NCBI GenBank assembly: GCA_004154925.1
Contig: QJNS01000752.1
Location: 434,001-498,000, forward strand
Length of the DNA stretch: 64,000 nucleotides
Reading direction: 5' to 3'
Source: Monosporascus cannonballus
Taxonomy: Eukaryota; Ascomycota; Sordariomycetes; Xylariales
Shown in pieces: positions 1 through 14,752 of this stretch; positions within the stretch are counted from its first letter, which is position 1, and each line of letters opens with the position of its first letter. The position numbers and the translations under genes are program-made. The notes beneath the pieces were generated by a model, which searched no databases, was not told where the DNA came from, and saw only the letters and a list, made by a program, of their open reading frames with translations.

Positions 1-3000
1 ATCGGTATAATAGTTAAGATTCAGGATCAATAATATATATAGCGTATTAAGGGTATTAAAAGAAAACATAATAATAAACCTTAATATACGGTTAATATTA
101 ACATTTTTCGACGTAATAATATTTTCTACCGTATAAAATTAGGACCTATAAAGCTAAAAGCCATTTATAGGAAAGTTTAGCGTTAAATAATATGCTTTAA
201 TTGCAATAAAATAGGGTATAAGGTAATATAATATATAGCATTTAAAAAAACGCGTTAAAATAACTGGAAACCAAAATTTAAGAGATAATTTAAAGAAAAT
301 TAAAAAAACAAAAGTAAACTTGTTAACATAATTTAGTCTAAATATATATTAGGTTCTTTATAGCGAAAAATATATTAAGGAATATAAAGAGCCAAAATAT
401 TAACTTAATAAATATTCCGAATATAATAAAAAGTATTATAAGAATAATTAGGTAAATACCAGGATTAAATAAAAAAGGTTAATCCCGGAACTTTCAATTA
501 AGATGGCAAAATATACGTTATCTATTATTAACGACGAAAATATCGGGATTACGAGATATAAAAATAATATATTTACGGACGGAGTATTCGTTTATATTAT
601 AAAGGATTCGAATTTTTAAACTATACCGGAAATGATAAAAATAATAAATAATAATATTAATATTTACGATGTATAATATCAACAAATGTTTAACAATTAG
701 TCGAAATAAAATATTAATTCGGAAAAAAAATAATACCTATAGGAAAATCATGTTTATTATTTTTCATAATATAATTATTAAAAAGAAAAAAGTTAATTTA
801 ATATATAATAAAAATTATCATTAATAGATTATTATAAATTTTTATTTTTAATTATATTTATTACAAACTGTTACGAAAAAAAAGTTATTAAAAATTACAT
901 TACTTTATAAGAAAATTTTAAAACAATAAATAAAGTAACATATAATTAAATATAATTATAAATATAAAAAACAATTTATTAAATAAAGAACAGAATTATA
1001 ATAAAATTAAAAATAATTAATATAATTCAAAAAAATAATATGCCGACAATAACAATAAATATAATAACTTAAGGTATTAAATTCGAAAATATAAATAAAG
1101 TTCGATAAATTTGAAAAAAAAAATAAAAAGAAAAAAGTTATTTATAAAAAAGCCGTAAGATAACGAAACTCAGAAAGATTAAAGGAAATTCTTAAAAAAA
1201 AGCGTTAAACGCGACGATAAAAGCCGTTAATAATTTTATTATTTTGGATATACCAATCGGAACGTATTAGTATATTATAATAATAAATTACGAAACTTTA
1301 AACGATAATTATATTATGTTAAATATAATTAATAAACTTAAATTATTATAAAAAGATAAGTTAAAACCTTATATAACGATAAACGCCGAAAGTTAGGAAT
1401 TTATGTACGATAGCGGCAAAATTATATGCGAAATTAATTATTTCGAGAATTTTATTTAAAAATGATATCAGATAATTAATTTCCATATGGTTTTATTTAG
1501 AAATTACCATATAATTTTAGGATTATTATAGATACGTAAATATGGAATTTTAATTAATAAAAGGATTAATTAAGTAAATTTTGCCTTATACCTTATTAAT
1601 AAATAAAAAAAAGAATTAAACTTTTAATATTTTATCGAAAATAGCAACAAATGCAAATATAAAAATACGATAAAACCCTTATTACCTAAAAGAACAAAAT
1701 ACAAAAAAACGAGTATAAAAAATATAACGTATTGTTATTATTATTAAAGCAAAATTAAAGTAATTAAATTACAGTTTTAAATAAGAGTCCTAAAAGTTTA
1801 AAGATTTAACTAATATATTACCGTAACACTATAAATATAAACAGCTTTTTAAAAAGGAATTCGATACGAAATTATTACAATATAATAAATAAAATTAAGA
1901 GAAAATTCTTAAAAAGGATTTTTGACGAAATTCTATTTTATTTATAATTTGAACGAAACCAAATTACGTATTTTCAAAGAATACATAGAAAATTAGTTAT
2001 AAAAAATGGTTTCGACTTTCGAAATTACCAGCAGAATACCTTATATTTTCCGTATTGAAAAAACGGGAAATTGTGATTTATAGTTAATTATCGTCAATTA
2101 AACGATATTATTATTAATAATTAAATATTATTAGCCCTACTTATAATAATAAAAAACCGATTTTAGGGAATTAAATAATTTATAATATTCGAATTTAAAT
2201 ATAAATATAATCTTATTAATATTAAAATAAATATGAATAAAAAGTAATTTTTAACATAAAAAATAAATTATTTAATTATTTGATTACGTTAATAGGATTT
2301 ACAAACGTATTAGTAACCTTTTAACGAATAAATAACCATATTTTACGGAAATATCTCGATATTTTCGTTATTTCTTATTTTAACAAATTTTTTTATTTTT
2401 TTAAACGGAAAACCAATATATAAGATATATTTATAAAGTTGTTAAGCTTTATAAAACGTAAAATTATTTATTAATGCAGAAAAATAATTAATTTTACGTA
2501 TAAAAATGGAATATTTAGGACATATTATTACCTTAAAATATATTAGAATAAATACCAAAAATATTACTGTAATTATAAAATAATAAATGCTAATTATAAT
2601 TAAGGAAATACAAGCAGTTTTTGGATTCGTTATTTATTACAGAAATTTTATTCGAAAGTTTAATAAAATAATTATACTCTTAAGGAACTTTACGAAAATA
2701 AAAATTTAAATAAATATTAAATACGAAAAAAACATTTTAAAATATTAAGCATATAATTATTAACAATTTAATATTAATTATGTACGATTTAAACCGCCTT
2801 GTTAAATTAAAAACCGATATTTCGAATTACGTATTAAAGGTAATAATCGGATAATAAAATAATTAAGGCAAATTGCACCTTATTATATTCTTGTTATATA
2901 AATTACAAAGAACCTAATTTAATTACGGTATTTCAGATAAGGAATTTATGGTTATTATTATAATATTTCGAAAATATAAATGTTTTCCAAAAAAGGTTTA

Positions 3001-5715
3001 TATTAAATTAAGATTTATACGGATTATCAAAAGTTTACCCGATTTATTATCATCAAAAAATATATAGGATAATAATTTTATTATGTGAAAAAATTGGCGA
3101 ATTTCGATTTAGATATTATTTATAAAAAGGGTTTAAAAATAACAAAGTAAATACCTTAATTAAATATTTAAACGTCGAGGAAAAATTAGTTAAAATTAAC
3201 CATACAACTTTCGATATTATTACAAGAAAAAATATTTACGTTCGTAATAAATTACGATAATTCAAACAATACTTTTTAATATATACTAAAAAATGTAATA
3301 ATATAACGACGGTTTCTTAAAAAACCAAAAGATAAATAAAATATAAAATTTAAAGAAATATTAGAAAAACTTAATATAAAATATATATAAATATTAATTA
3401 TATATGTATCTAAAGATCCATAAAACCTTAAAAGGGTTTTAATATATATATTCTTTTCTTAAAATAAAATTAACAATGTAAAATATTATACGAAACTATA
3501 ATAATTATGTTAAAATAAAAGTTCGATAATATAATTTATACGAAAAATTATAATTATTATTAGTTATAAAATGATTATAATATTAAGTTATATTTAATTT
3601 TATTATTACATTTTTTACGTTAAAAATTCCAGTTATAGGAAAATATTATAATAATATTTCCGTCATAATTAACCGATTTACGCAATCTTCATATTTTTAT
3701 TATATAATAAAAATACGAACGCCAAATAAATAATATATATTTTTTAATTATATTTTTAATATTTACGTATTATTAATGGAAATTATTTTAAATAAAGGAT
3801 TAATATTTTTTATTTAAGGTTTAACAAGATTAAATAATATAAATTAATTTAAGCTATAAATTATTTAACATATTTAAACCTTAAATAGATAAATAAATAA
3901 ATAAAACAATTAAATTTTGAAATTTTATTTACGATATTACATTAATTACGAATAAAATAATTAGGATAAACAGTTACTTGTTACATAATTAACTTATAAT
4001 ATTAACTATCACGAAAATATTAAAATATTATTTACGAACGTAAATGTTGGTTTTATCTTAAAAGTTTATAAAACAATATACGATAATAATTTAATTAATA
4101 TTAAAGTAATTTCTATATTAAAATAATTACGATAATTACATTTGAAAATAAAAAGAAAATTGGAATTTGTACGTAATTAAATAAACAAATATTATAACCA
4201 AAAAAGTTAAAAAAAGTAATATTCGAAAAAAGAAAAACGGTTTTTTTCGTTACTAAAAATATTTAAATACAATAACTTAACAAAAAACTTAATTTGAAAT
4301 AGATCGGTCCATATAAAATTACTAAGAAAATCTTAAAAAATAATTATTAGTTAGAACCTTTACCAAAAGTTAAATTTTATTTAATATCTTATATTTTTTT
4401 TACTCGAATTAGTAGCAGATCTAATCAAAGTATATATAGTATAAAACGATATAAAAGTGAAAAACGAATGGGTATATGAAATAAGAAAAATCTTTAATAT
4501 GCGAAAATAAAACGGATTTATTTAGTACCTAATTAAATGGAAAAAGCGCTCGGATTCCGAAAATATTTGGGAACTCGTTAAAAAATTTATTAATGTCTAA
4601 CGTTTATTAAAAAAAACTTTTATTAATAACGATAGGCGCGTTTTAATTAATAATCGACCAGTTAATAGCCGGGATATCGGGATAATTGGTTACGGCTTAC
4701 GTTAACGTAATAGTCGTAACGGTAACCTCTAATTATTTTTATTTCTTTTCAAAACGTTTAAATTCTTCTATAACTTCCGTATTTTAAATATCCCGACGAA
4801 ATATCTTAATATTACGGTTACGAAAAAGTCTTTTATTATTTTCGTAAATAATTTAAACGGCCAAATAATTTATTTAAACGTTATGAAATTTTTAATAACG
4901 TTTTTTAATAATGCGTTTTTTTAGTTTTAAGCGGTCCTTTTTTATAACAAATTTGTTATGTTCGAATTCGGAAGAATTAAACATGTTAGAAAGGTTTTTA
5001 TATCTAATATAATACGTATATTTTCCAGAAATATAATAAGTTTTGTAAATTTTGTTCTTAAATTTATAAAGTAAATAGGAAAAATCCAATAATAAAATAA
5101 AACTAAGGTAATTAATACGCTTTAAAAGAATTATAATATTAATACGTTTACGAAAACGACGTTTTTCGATGCGACCCGATATAATAAATATAAAAATAGG
5201 AAAGTTACTTACCAAAAACCAACGAACGAATAATTTAATTTTTAAGAACAAAGATTTTAGAAGGGGGGAAATTATATTATAACCTAACGGTTTTAGCCTT
5301 TTAAGAACGGTTGGGCCATTAAGGAAAACTAACCTTAACTTACGCCAAGAAATTACGTAACCGGTTTAATAGGCTTAAACGTTATTATTAGCTTAAGGAC
5401 GTTAAGTTAATTAAGTTACGAAAAGCTTAAAGGAGCTTAAAGGGACTCAACTAATTAAATACCTTTAAGCTAATCCAAAATACTTCAAGCTGGAATAAAA
5501 TATATATGCTTATTATTTCCATAGTTTAAATAATTTTAGCTTATAATATTTATTAATACTAATCGTTTGCAATATAATATCGTTATCTAAGGCACTCTGA
5601 ATATTACAAGACGTAATACGTTATTATATTTATTGCTCAGTTTTCCAGGATACTCCTGCCAACATAAACCCGTACGACTAAGGTTTAATAGTTGGATAAA
5701 CTCTAAGCTGTCACA
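1..5715 (+). mobile_element. Ty3/gypsy chromovirus copy 1, 5' part outside window
   Basis: The window opens inside gag. A decayed CCHC knuckle (CFNCNKIGYK, then stops) is at 193-234. Reverse transcriptase remnants lie at about 1990-2560 (EYLGHII-like motif near 2515), RNase H at about 2770-3130, and the integrase core at about 3560-4030. A chromodomain readable as YLIKWKKRSDSENIWEL is at about 4507-4620. A purine-rich tract just before 5275 is followed by the 3' LTR. The domain order gag-RT-RH-IN-chromodomain is diagnostic of chromoviruses. All frames are broken by stops. The 5' LTR lies before the window, so the target duplication cannot be tested; the right flank begins gaaaa. Confidence 0.88.
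5275..5715 (+). repeat. LTR A (3' LTR of chromovirus copy 1)
   Basis: This 441-bp LTR starts TATTATAACC (a RIP variant of TGTTATAACC) and ends GTCACA. It shares with the other chromovirus LTRs here the R/U5 block around 5510-5715 (cttattattt, tgctcagttttcc, acataaacccgtacgac). Its U3 has several AGCTTAAAG-type repeats and is longer than in copies 3 and 4. Confidence 0.85.
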
Positions 5716-7572
5716 GAAAACTAGCTTCTGATAATTATATGTAAGGACATCCTAACGTATTATAATTGCCGCAAATATATTTAACAAAATCCATATCTTT
5801 TTTTATAAGGTAATTCGTTTTCCGCGAATAATATATAAGTTGCTTATTATAAAAATTTAAATTATTTCATAATTATTTCCAAAAAAGCATTTACTTTCGA
5901 AAAGCTTAATAAGCATTACTTTAATTGCTTTTTGCAAAGCGCTTATAACGTTTTTTTAGAATTGTAAATCAGTTTTAAATATTTGCATAATTTCGCGAAT
6001 TAGCTGCTAAAAAAGAATTTTAGGTATTAGCAGTAATAGGTCGAATTGGTAACGTCGAATTTCGCGTAACGCTTGTGTTACGAAAAGTTAATTTTAAACT
6101 TTTAAAATAATTATGAAATAATTTTACTTAATTGAAAAAAGCGGCGTATCGTAAGTTTAATACGAGTAAAAACTGTCGGTTTTTTCCGAGTAATTATAAT
6201 TTGTTTTTTTTCTAGATGAAGCCCTTTTAAGAAGGGGCCGATAAAAAATAAGCGGTTTGTCAATATTTTTGCCGCCTATAATGAAAAAGTTATTGGTATT
6301 AACCGGATTAACTTAAACCGCGTAATATTGCGATAACAAACATTTTGGAATTATTTAATAAAGTTTCTAATATAATTAAAAATATAGTTATAAAGAATTA
6401 ATAACGTTAATTAATTAAACTTAAATCGGCAGTAATTTAAAATAGAAAAAGAAATTGTGAGTAAAGCGTTATTATGTTAAAATAATAAGGTAACAAAATT
6501 AATGTGAAAAAAGATGGGTTTTATTGATAATTTTTTTGGCTATAATAATAATTTGAATATTTGATATAAATTATTTCCTAATTATTTCGTTTTTTAGAGG
6601 TATTATTAAATGAAGAGTACATTAAATTTCTAAATACCTAAATACATATTTATTTTGCCTTATAAAGTTATAAATATAAAAATTACGTAACTTGTCGTTC
6701 AAACTTAATAGTAATAGGCCTTATTTATTAAGATTAGGATGATAGGCTATCCGAATCACTATATACGGGTAACTGCGATTCAGTAAGGTCCGAGCGTTAA
6801 ATTCTTTTTGCAAACTTATTTTTACGTGGCTTTATAATATTTCTATTTATTGCTGCCTTTTTTCTTTCTTTTTAAGCAATAATAGCATCGTCCGGATTAA
6901 TAGATATTTTCTCGCCTATATGTTGAAATCCGCTTACGGCAGCAGTCCAGCTAGGATTAAGGAGTTTTTGTAGCTTTTTTTTCGTTATTTCTGCCGGGTA
7001 TATCCAGTTTATCTAGGGCTTTTTCAGGATTATCGGAGATTGGATCCGTAACTGGTAATAGCCTTAATATATCGATAAATAGTATTTCGAATATTTTAGA
7101 AAGCCTTTTCTTACGTTTTTCGTATTTTTCGCGCGTATTTTCTATATTGTTCTTATTATATGCGATATTGTTTTTAAGCGCTAATAGTTAAAGTCGAATA
7201 TAAAACCATATTATAAAAAGGTATTTAAATTATTTTGACTTTATAAAAAGACAGTTAAAAATAAACATTAAACGTGCAAAATTCCAGATACGTTCCATTA
7301 ATACGGAGAAATATTAAATGCAAAAAATATCACGTACAAAATACGCAAATCCGGGTAAAAAGTTGCTGATCCTTTGTTAAAATCCGAAAACATCTTAATT
7401 AATACTTATACCTATATAAAATAATTAAGAAATAATTCGTATAACGAAATAAAAAAAACTTACGTTCGTAACGAAAATATTTATTAATATTATTTTCCTA
7501 GAAGTTTGTTAGTACGGCGTAAAACTAAACTCGTTTTTTTAAGATTCGAATTTAATAATATTATTTCGATAA
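5716..7572. other. AT-rich spacer with an unidentified minus-strand coding relic
   Basis: No LTR or clear gypsy domain is seen here. On the minus strand, at roughly 6750-7090, a frame with few stops can be read, with pieces such as VSGFQHIGEKISINPDDAII and a following basic stretch. This looks like decayed coding sequence rather than random AT-rich DNA. I do not recognise the family. The remainder (5716-6740 and 7090-7572) holds nothing I can name. Confidence 0.45.
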
Positions 7573-7969
7573 TGTTATGATCTAACGGTCTTGGCTTCTT
7601 TGCGGACGGTCGGGCCCACGAAAAGGACAAAACCCGACCGCCGCCAAGATATTACTTAACTAACTCAAAGGTTTCAAGGTGCCAAGCATCTTAAATCCCT
7701 TAAGCCGGCAAAAAAGCTTAAAAGGCTTAATAAGCTTAAGGGTTTAAGCGGCTTAAGTACCTTAAGCCAAAATAAGGATATATACGTTCGTTATTTTCCA
7801 TAATTTAGATAATATTAGCTTATAATACTAATTTGTTATTTAAAATATTTTTAATATTACGAAAAGTAATTCGTTATTATATATATTATTTAAAATTTTA
7901 TAATATTCTTTTTAATATAAATTCGTACGATTAAGATTTAATAATTAATTAATTCTTTTAGCCGTTATA
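7573..7969 (+). repeat. LTR B (5' LTR of chromovirus copy 2)
   Basis: This 397-bp LTR starts TGTTATGATC and ends GCCGTTATA (a RIP form of GCCGTCACA). Its U3 is rich in CTTAAG/GCTTAA words between about 7680 and 7785, resembling LTR A more than LTR E. Confidence 0.8.
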
Positions 7970-10900
7970 TGTTATAAGTTTTTATTTAGTAATACTGTTA
8001 AATTTTAAGTAATATTGCCAACATTAAATTTATTAATAAGTACCCCGAATAGCTTATTTACCAAATCTCTAATAACTTAAACATCAAAATAAAATCCGAA
8101 AAAAAAAGAAAAACTTCGTCTTTTTCGCGAAAGTTTTTTTAAGGTTTGGACGTTATAAATAAACATATCGTTTAAGGTAAGAAAAACCATAATAATTTTA
8201 TAACGTTCTTTTAAGCCACTTATAAAAAGCTTGAGAGAAAAGGAAAGGTTTCCGAGATTGGAAAGCTTTTTCGAACGAATTAGGTTATTTAGCTGAACTT
8301 TACCAAGGAATTAAGGAAGGGTTTTAAACTTTTTAAGCCAAATTTTTTCGACGGAACCTTAATTAAGTTATGATTATTTACAACTTAATACTAACCATAT
8401 TTCGGGTATTTTCTTATTTAATTAATTACGCCTACTATATAAATAAAATTTGCAATTAAATAATTTACTAAAATACGGTTATTTAATTTAAGTTTGTTAT
8501 AATAAAATACGTTATTTTACTAATCGAAAAACGAAACCGGCAAATAATACTGATATATAATAATTATGAATAATTTAAATAAATATTAATAGACGTTTTA
8601 CAAAAAATAAATAAAAAAATAAAAGTCGAAATATAAATCTAGTAATTACGATAAAAGAAATTGACATTTAATTACGTTAATATATTTATTTAATTAGTTG
8701 TTAAATTAAATTAAGGATGAAATATATTAATGATTAAATCTTTTAACTGCTTGAAAACAAAATATAAAAGAAAATTTTAAATTTAATCGGCCTAATTATT
8801 TGTTAAATTATATCGTTATAATAATTAAGATTAATTATTGATAATACGCCTGGCATATTAAAAACATTAAAAAATAATAATAAACCCCAATATACGGTTA
8901 ATATTAACGTTTGTCGACGTAATAACTCTTTTTACGGTACGGAATTAGGGCTTATAAAATTAGGAGCTATTTACAAAAAGAACTAGAGCTAGACCAAATG
9001 CTTTAATTGCAATAGAATGGGGCATAAGGCAACGGAATGCAAAACATTTAAAGAACCCCGTTAGGATAATTAAAAACCTATATCCGAAAAATAATCTCGA
9101 AAAAATCAGAAAACGGAAACAAACTCTTTAATATAATCCAGTCTAAGTATATATTAGGCCCTCTATAGCGAAAAATCCAATGGGTAATACGAAAAGCTAA
9201 AAAGCTGGCCTAATAGATATCGCGAGTACAATAAGAAGCATTATAAGGATAGTTACGCGAATACTAGGATTGGACAGAAAAAAATCTATTCTGGAACCCT
9301 TAACCGGTACGGCAAAATGCATGCTATATATTGTTAACAATAAAAATATCTCGATTATAAAAAATAAATATAATATATTTACGAAAAAATTACCCGCATA
9401 TATTATAAAGGACTCGATTTTTCAAATCGTACCAGAAATAATAAAAATAATAAATAATGAATATTAATATTTTCGATTTATAACCCGAGAAAATAGTGAA
9501 TAATTGGTCGAAATAAAATTTTAATTTTAAAAAAAGTAATACCTATAAAAAGCTTTTTTTTATTATTATAAATAATATAATTATTAAACGAAAAAAGAGT
9601 TAATTTAGTATATAAGAAACCAATATTATTAAAAAAATATTATAAATTTTTATTTTTAATTAATATTTATTATAAACTTTTAAGAAAAAAAGGTTATTAA
9701 AGAAGAAATACGTTAGGTTACAAAAAGGTTTGGAACAATAATTAATATAACATATATTAAGATATAATCGAAATTATAAAAATTTATTTTACTTAATAAG
9801 GAGAAAAATTATAATAAAATCAAAGATAATTAATATAATTCGAAAAAGAAATATGTCGGTAATAACGACAAATATAATAACTTAATATATTAAATACCGA
9901 AATATAAATAAGGTTTGACAAATTTAAAAAGAAATTAAAAAAGGTTATCTATAAAAAAGCCGCAGAATAACGAAACCTAAAGGAGTTAAAGCTAATTTCC
10001 AAAAAGGATTTTAAACACGACGATAAAAACTCTTAATAACTTTATTATTTTAGATATACGAATCGGAATATATTAATATATTATAATAATAAAATACGGA
10101 ATTGTAGGAGGAAATTAGATGGTATTAAACGTAATTAATAAATTTAGATTATTATAAAGATATAAGTTAAAACCTTAAAGAGCGACGAATATCGAAAGTT
10201 AAGAATTTGTTTATAATAACGAGAAGATTATACACAAAATTAAGTATTTCGAGATTTTTGTTTAAAGACGATATTAGATAGTTAATTTTGATATCGTTTT
10301 ATTTGAAAATTACGATATAATCTTAAGGTTACGATAAATACGCCAATACGAAATTTTAATCAATAAAAGGATTAACTAAATAAGATTCACCTCATATGTT
10401 AAAAGCAAACAAAAAAAAGAATTAAAATTTTAACGTTAAATCGGAAATAACGACGAACATAGGCATAAAGATACGACAAAAATCTTATTATTTAAAAAGA
10501 CAAAATATAAGAAAAAAATAGGTATTAAAGAAAATTACGACGTATCGTTCTTGTTATTAAAACGAAACTAAAGTAACTTAATAACGATTTAAAATAATCA
10601 CCTTAAAAGTCGAAAAATTTAACCAATATACTACCATAATATTATAAATACGAATAGTTTTTCAGAAAAAAAAATTAATATAAAATTACTGGAATATAAC
10701 AAACAAGATTATAAGATAATCTTTAAAGAAGGATTTTCGACGAAAATTTACCTTATTTATAACCTTAATAATAACCAAATTACGCGTTTTTAAAAAATAC
10801 CTGGAAAATCGGTTATAAAAAAGATAAATTCGACCTTCGAAGTTACCAGTAAGATATCTTATGTTTTTCGTACTAAAAAAGAACGGAAAATTACGTCTTA

Positions 10901-12843
10901 TAGTTAATTATCGACAATTAAACTATATTGTTGTTAAAAATCGAATATTATTACCCCTAATTACAGAAATAAAAGACCGATTTTACAAAGCTTAATAATT
11001 TATAATATTCGATTTTAAAAATGGATTTAATTTTATTAGCATTAAAAAAATACGAATAAAAAATAATTTTTAGAACGAAATACGGACTATTTGAACATTA
11101 ATTATACAAATAGGACTTACGAACGTACCAATAACGTTTTAACAAATAGTTAATTATATATTACGAAAATATTTTATTCTTTGTCGTATGTTATTTCGAC
11201 GACATTTTTATTTTCTTAAAAACGGAAAAAGTATATATAGGATACGTTTATAAAATTTTTTTAGTTTTACAAAACGCAAAATTATTTATTAATGTAAAAA
11301 GGAATTAATTTTACGTATAAGAAATAAAATATCTGGGATATATTATTATCTTAGGATATATTAAAATCAAGTTTAAGAAAATTGCTATAATTATAAAATG
11401 GCAAACGTTAATTACAGTTAAAAATGTACAGGTATTACTTAAATTAGCCAATTATTATAAGAAATTTATTCGGAACTTTAATAAAATAATTATATCCTTA
11501 ACGAACCTTATAAAAAGTTTAAATAAATACTAGATATAGAAAAGGTATTTTAAAACATTAAGAATACGATTACTAATAAATTAATATTAATTATATATAA
11601 TTTAAGTTGCCTTATTAAATTAAAAACCGATATTTCAAATTACGCGTTAAACGTAATAATCGGATAACGAAATAATTAAGGCAAATTACACCTTATTGCA
11701 TTTTTTTCGTATAAATTAAAAAGAATTAAATTTAATTACGGTATTTTAAATAAGAAATTTATGGCCATTATTATGGTATTCCGAAATTTTAGGTATTTCC
11801 TAAAAGAAAATTTTCACCAGATTAAAGTCTTTACGGATTATCAAAATCTTACTCGATTTACTACGACCAGGGAACTTACCGAACGATAACTTCGTTATAC
11901 GGAAAAATTAGCAAATTTCGATTTCGTTATTATCCATAAACAAGGATTAAAGAATAATAGAGCAGGTACTTTGAGTAACTAATTAAACCGCGAAAAGAAA
12001 TTGGTCAAAGTTAGTTATATAATTTTCGATACCACCATAAACGGATATTTATACCAGTAATAAATTGCAATAATTCGGGTAGTACCTTTAATATATATCA
12101 GAAAATCAAATAATATAATAACGGTTTTTTAGAAAACTAAAAATGAACAAAATATAAATTTTAAAAAATATCAAAAAGATTTAGTACGAAATATATACGA
12201 ACATTAGTTACATAAACATCCAAGGATTTACAAAATTTTAAAACGGCTTTAACGCATATATTCTTTTCTTAAAATAAGATTAAGGATATAGAAAATAATT
12301 TAGTAATAAGATTTTTGCGCTATAATAAAAGCTCGATAATATAAGCTACATAAAAAGTTATAATAATTATTAATTATAAAGAAATTAAAGTATTTAGTTA
12401 TGTTCGATTTTATTACCAAATTTGTTATATTAAAAATTCCAGTTTCAAAAATATATTACGGTTGCATTTTCGTAATAGTTAATCGGTTTACGAAAGTTTC
12501 TTATTTTCTACCATATTATAATAATATAAACGCCGAACAAATAACACATATTTTATTAAACATATTTTCAATATATATATATTATTAATGGAAATTAGTT
12601 TAAACAAAGAACCGATATTTGCATTTAAGTTTTGGCAAGACCTAATAATATAAATCTGCTTAAATTATAAATTGTTTAATCTATTTAGATTTTAAAGAAA
12701 CAGAAAAATAAAACGAATAAATCAAATTTTAAAACTTTATTTATGATATTATATTAATTACGAACAAAATCATTGAGTTGAAAAATTACATATTGTTTAA
12801 TTAGCTTATAATACTAGTTAATCCGAAAATATTAAAATAATAC

Positions 12844-12973
12844 TGTAAGATAAGCGAGAGTGTGATACTAATTACAAAACCAAAAAAATCAATAATTCCA
12901 AATCTTAATTGGGATTTGAGCATCTAAATCCATCTTATAAAAGCGCATATAACAAGCCTCCAGCTACATTATA
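12844..12973 (+). repeat. TRIM-1 left LTR
   Basis: This 130-bp terminal repeat is more RIP-altered than its partner: it ends ATTATA where the right copy has ATTACA. Differences from the right copy are nearly all transitions plus one A in a homopolymer. Confidence 0.85.
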
Positions 12974-13248
12974 ATTATTTTCCTTTTTTAATAAAATCGT
13001 CTCGATTTCAGAGATTTATGTTAAGACGTCGAACCCTCAGAGCTTTACTGCGCTTCGTAAGCATATTAAGCGGCCGCTGTTATTACTTAGTACCGTCCTT
13101 TATTAACGATTGGGTTTTTTTCGATCTGTTTCTTGGCTTTTTTTAGACTTTTGGCAGCCGCTCCTTTGGAGAATCGAATTCTAGATTTTTGAGCCCCCGG
13201 CGGGTAGCGCACGGATTGGCAGATGCACCCAATTAAGGTTTGGAATAT

Positions 13249-13377
13249 TATGAGATAAGCGAGAGTGCGACGCTAACTACAAGACCAAAAGATCAATAAT
13301 TCCAAACCCCAATTAGGATTTGAGCACTCAAATCCACCTTATAAGAGCGCATACAACAAGCCTCCAGCTACATTACA
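13249..13377 (+). repeat. TRIM-1 right LTR
   Basis: This 129-bp terminal repeat starts TATGAGATAAG and ends GCTACATTACA. It is followed directly by the AATAC duplication and then by resumed integrase sequence of chromovirus copy 2. Confidence 0.85.
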
Positions 13378-14433
13378 AATACCTGCAAATATTAATTTTG
13401 GTTTTATTCCAGAAATTTACAGAAAAATACGCGATAATAAACCAATTAGTATTAAGGTAATACTTATATCGGAATAACTTATATAGTTACATTAAAAAAT
13501 AAAAACAGAATTAAAATTCGTACGTAACTAAATAAGTAAGTATTATATTTAGAAAAGGTTAAAGAGACTAATTTTTAAAAAAGTGGAAATAGTTTTTTAA
13601 TTACAAAAAATATTTAAACAAAACGACCTAGCAAAAAACTCGATTTCAACTATGTCGGTTTATATAAAATCGCTGAAAAAATCTCAAAAAATAATTTTAA
13701 CTAAAATTCCTGTCTAAACTTATATTTTATTTAATTTTCCATATTCTTTCGCTCAAATTAACGGTAAATACCATCAGAATACGCAAAGAACAAAGCAATA
13801 TAAAGATAAAAAATCAATAATTATATAAGGTAGAAAAAGTCCTCGATATATAGAAATTAAACGGACTTACCTAGTACTTAATTAAGTGGAAAAAATACCC
13901 GGATTCCGAAAATACTTAAAAACTCCCTAAAAATCTTAATAACGCCTAGCATTTATTAAAGAACTTTTATTAATAACGATAGAACTACTAGAAATAATGG
14001 TATTCCAGTTTATAAGATCTAAGAAACGAAACCTTTGGTTTACCGTATTTTAATCGATAATATCTATCTTATCCGAAGCCTGTATTTCGACCATAAATTC
14101 CGATTCCAAAAAAGCAAAATTGTTAAATTCGTCTAATAACTAAAGGACCCGGTTAACAAATATGACATCCTTAGATTAATAATATTAACGCTATCGCCGT
14201 ATACGAGAAAATCGCGCTAAAAATTCGGCTAAGGCCTTTTTTGCCGCCAATTTCTTTTTCTTTAATCGACGAACCTCGGCGATATAACGATTAATTATAA
14301 ATATAAGAATTTCATTTTTATTACAGAAACGACCCTTACGTACGCATTTTTGTAACGTAATACTCTTTTCATCATTTAATAATTAAAATTTCGAGAAAAA
14401 CAAAAAAAGCAAAGTATAACGATAAAACCTTTA

Positions 14434-14752
14434 TGTTATAACCCAGCCAAGGAGGGGTCTCGGAAACGGTCACTTGGTGGCCGAAACAGGACCTAAATGG
14501 GTCGGAATCACGCAACATAGATCCGGAATAATCCAAAAGATCTAACGGAATTCATAAAAAGATATATACGCTTATTATTTCCATAATTTAAATAACTTCA
14601 GTTTGCAATATAATATCGTTATCCAAAGTACCCTTAAAATTACGAAATATAACATAATTACCGTATTTATTACTTAAATTCCCATAATACTTTTACTAAC
14701 ATAAACCCGTACAACTAAGGTTTAATAATTAATTAAACCCTTAGCCGTTATA
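14434..14752 (+). repeat. LTR C (5' LTR of copy 3)
   Basis: This 319-bp LTR starts TGTTATAACCCAGCC and ends GCCGTTATA. It carries a single copy of the unit (catagatccggaataatcc...) that is present twice in its partner LTR D. Confidence 0.9.

Larger units (their letters stand above)
12844..13377 (+). mobile_element. TRIM-1: 534-bp miniature LTR element inside copy 2 integrase
   Basis: Two direct repeats (12844-12973 and 13249-13377, 130 and 129 bp) flank 275 bp without coding capacity. The repeats read TGT(A/G)AGATAAGCGAGAG to AGCTACATTACA, so they have the TG...CA ends of an LTR. A perfect 5-bp duplication AATAC is at 12839-12843 and 13378-13382. It splits the copy 2 integrase C-terminal region, which resumes immediately after. 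Size, ends and duplication fit a terminal-repeat retrotransposon in miniature, mobilised by another element's proteins (inference). The internal part is much less AT-rich than its surroundings. Confidence 0.85.

Noticed and set aside
4892..5251. 119-residue minus-strand open frame in the AT-rich block
   Set aside because: It lies in the 3' internal region of a plus-strand chromovirus copy, has a Lys/Ile/Tyr-rich composition dictated by AT content, and shows no motif.
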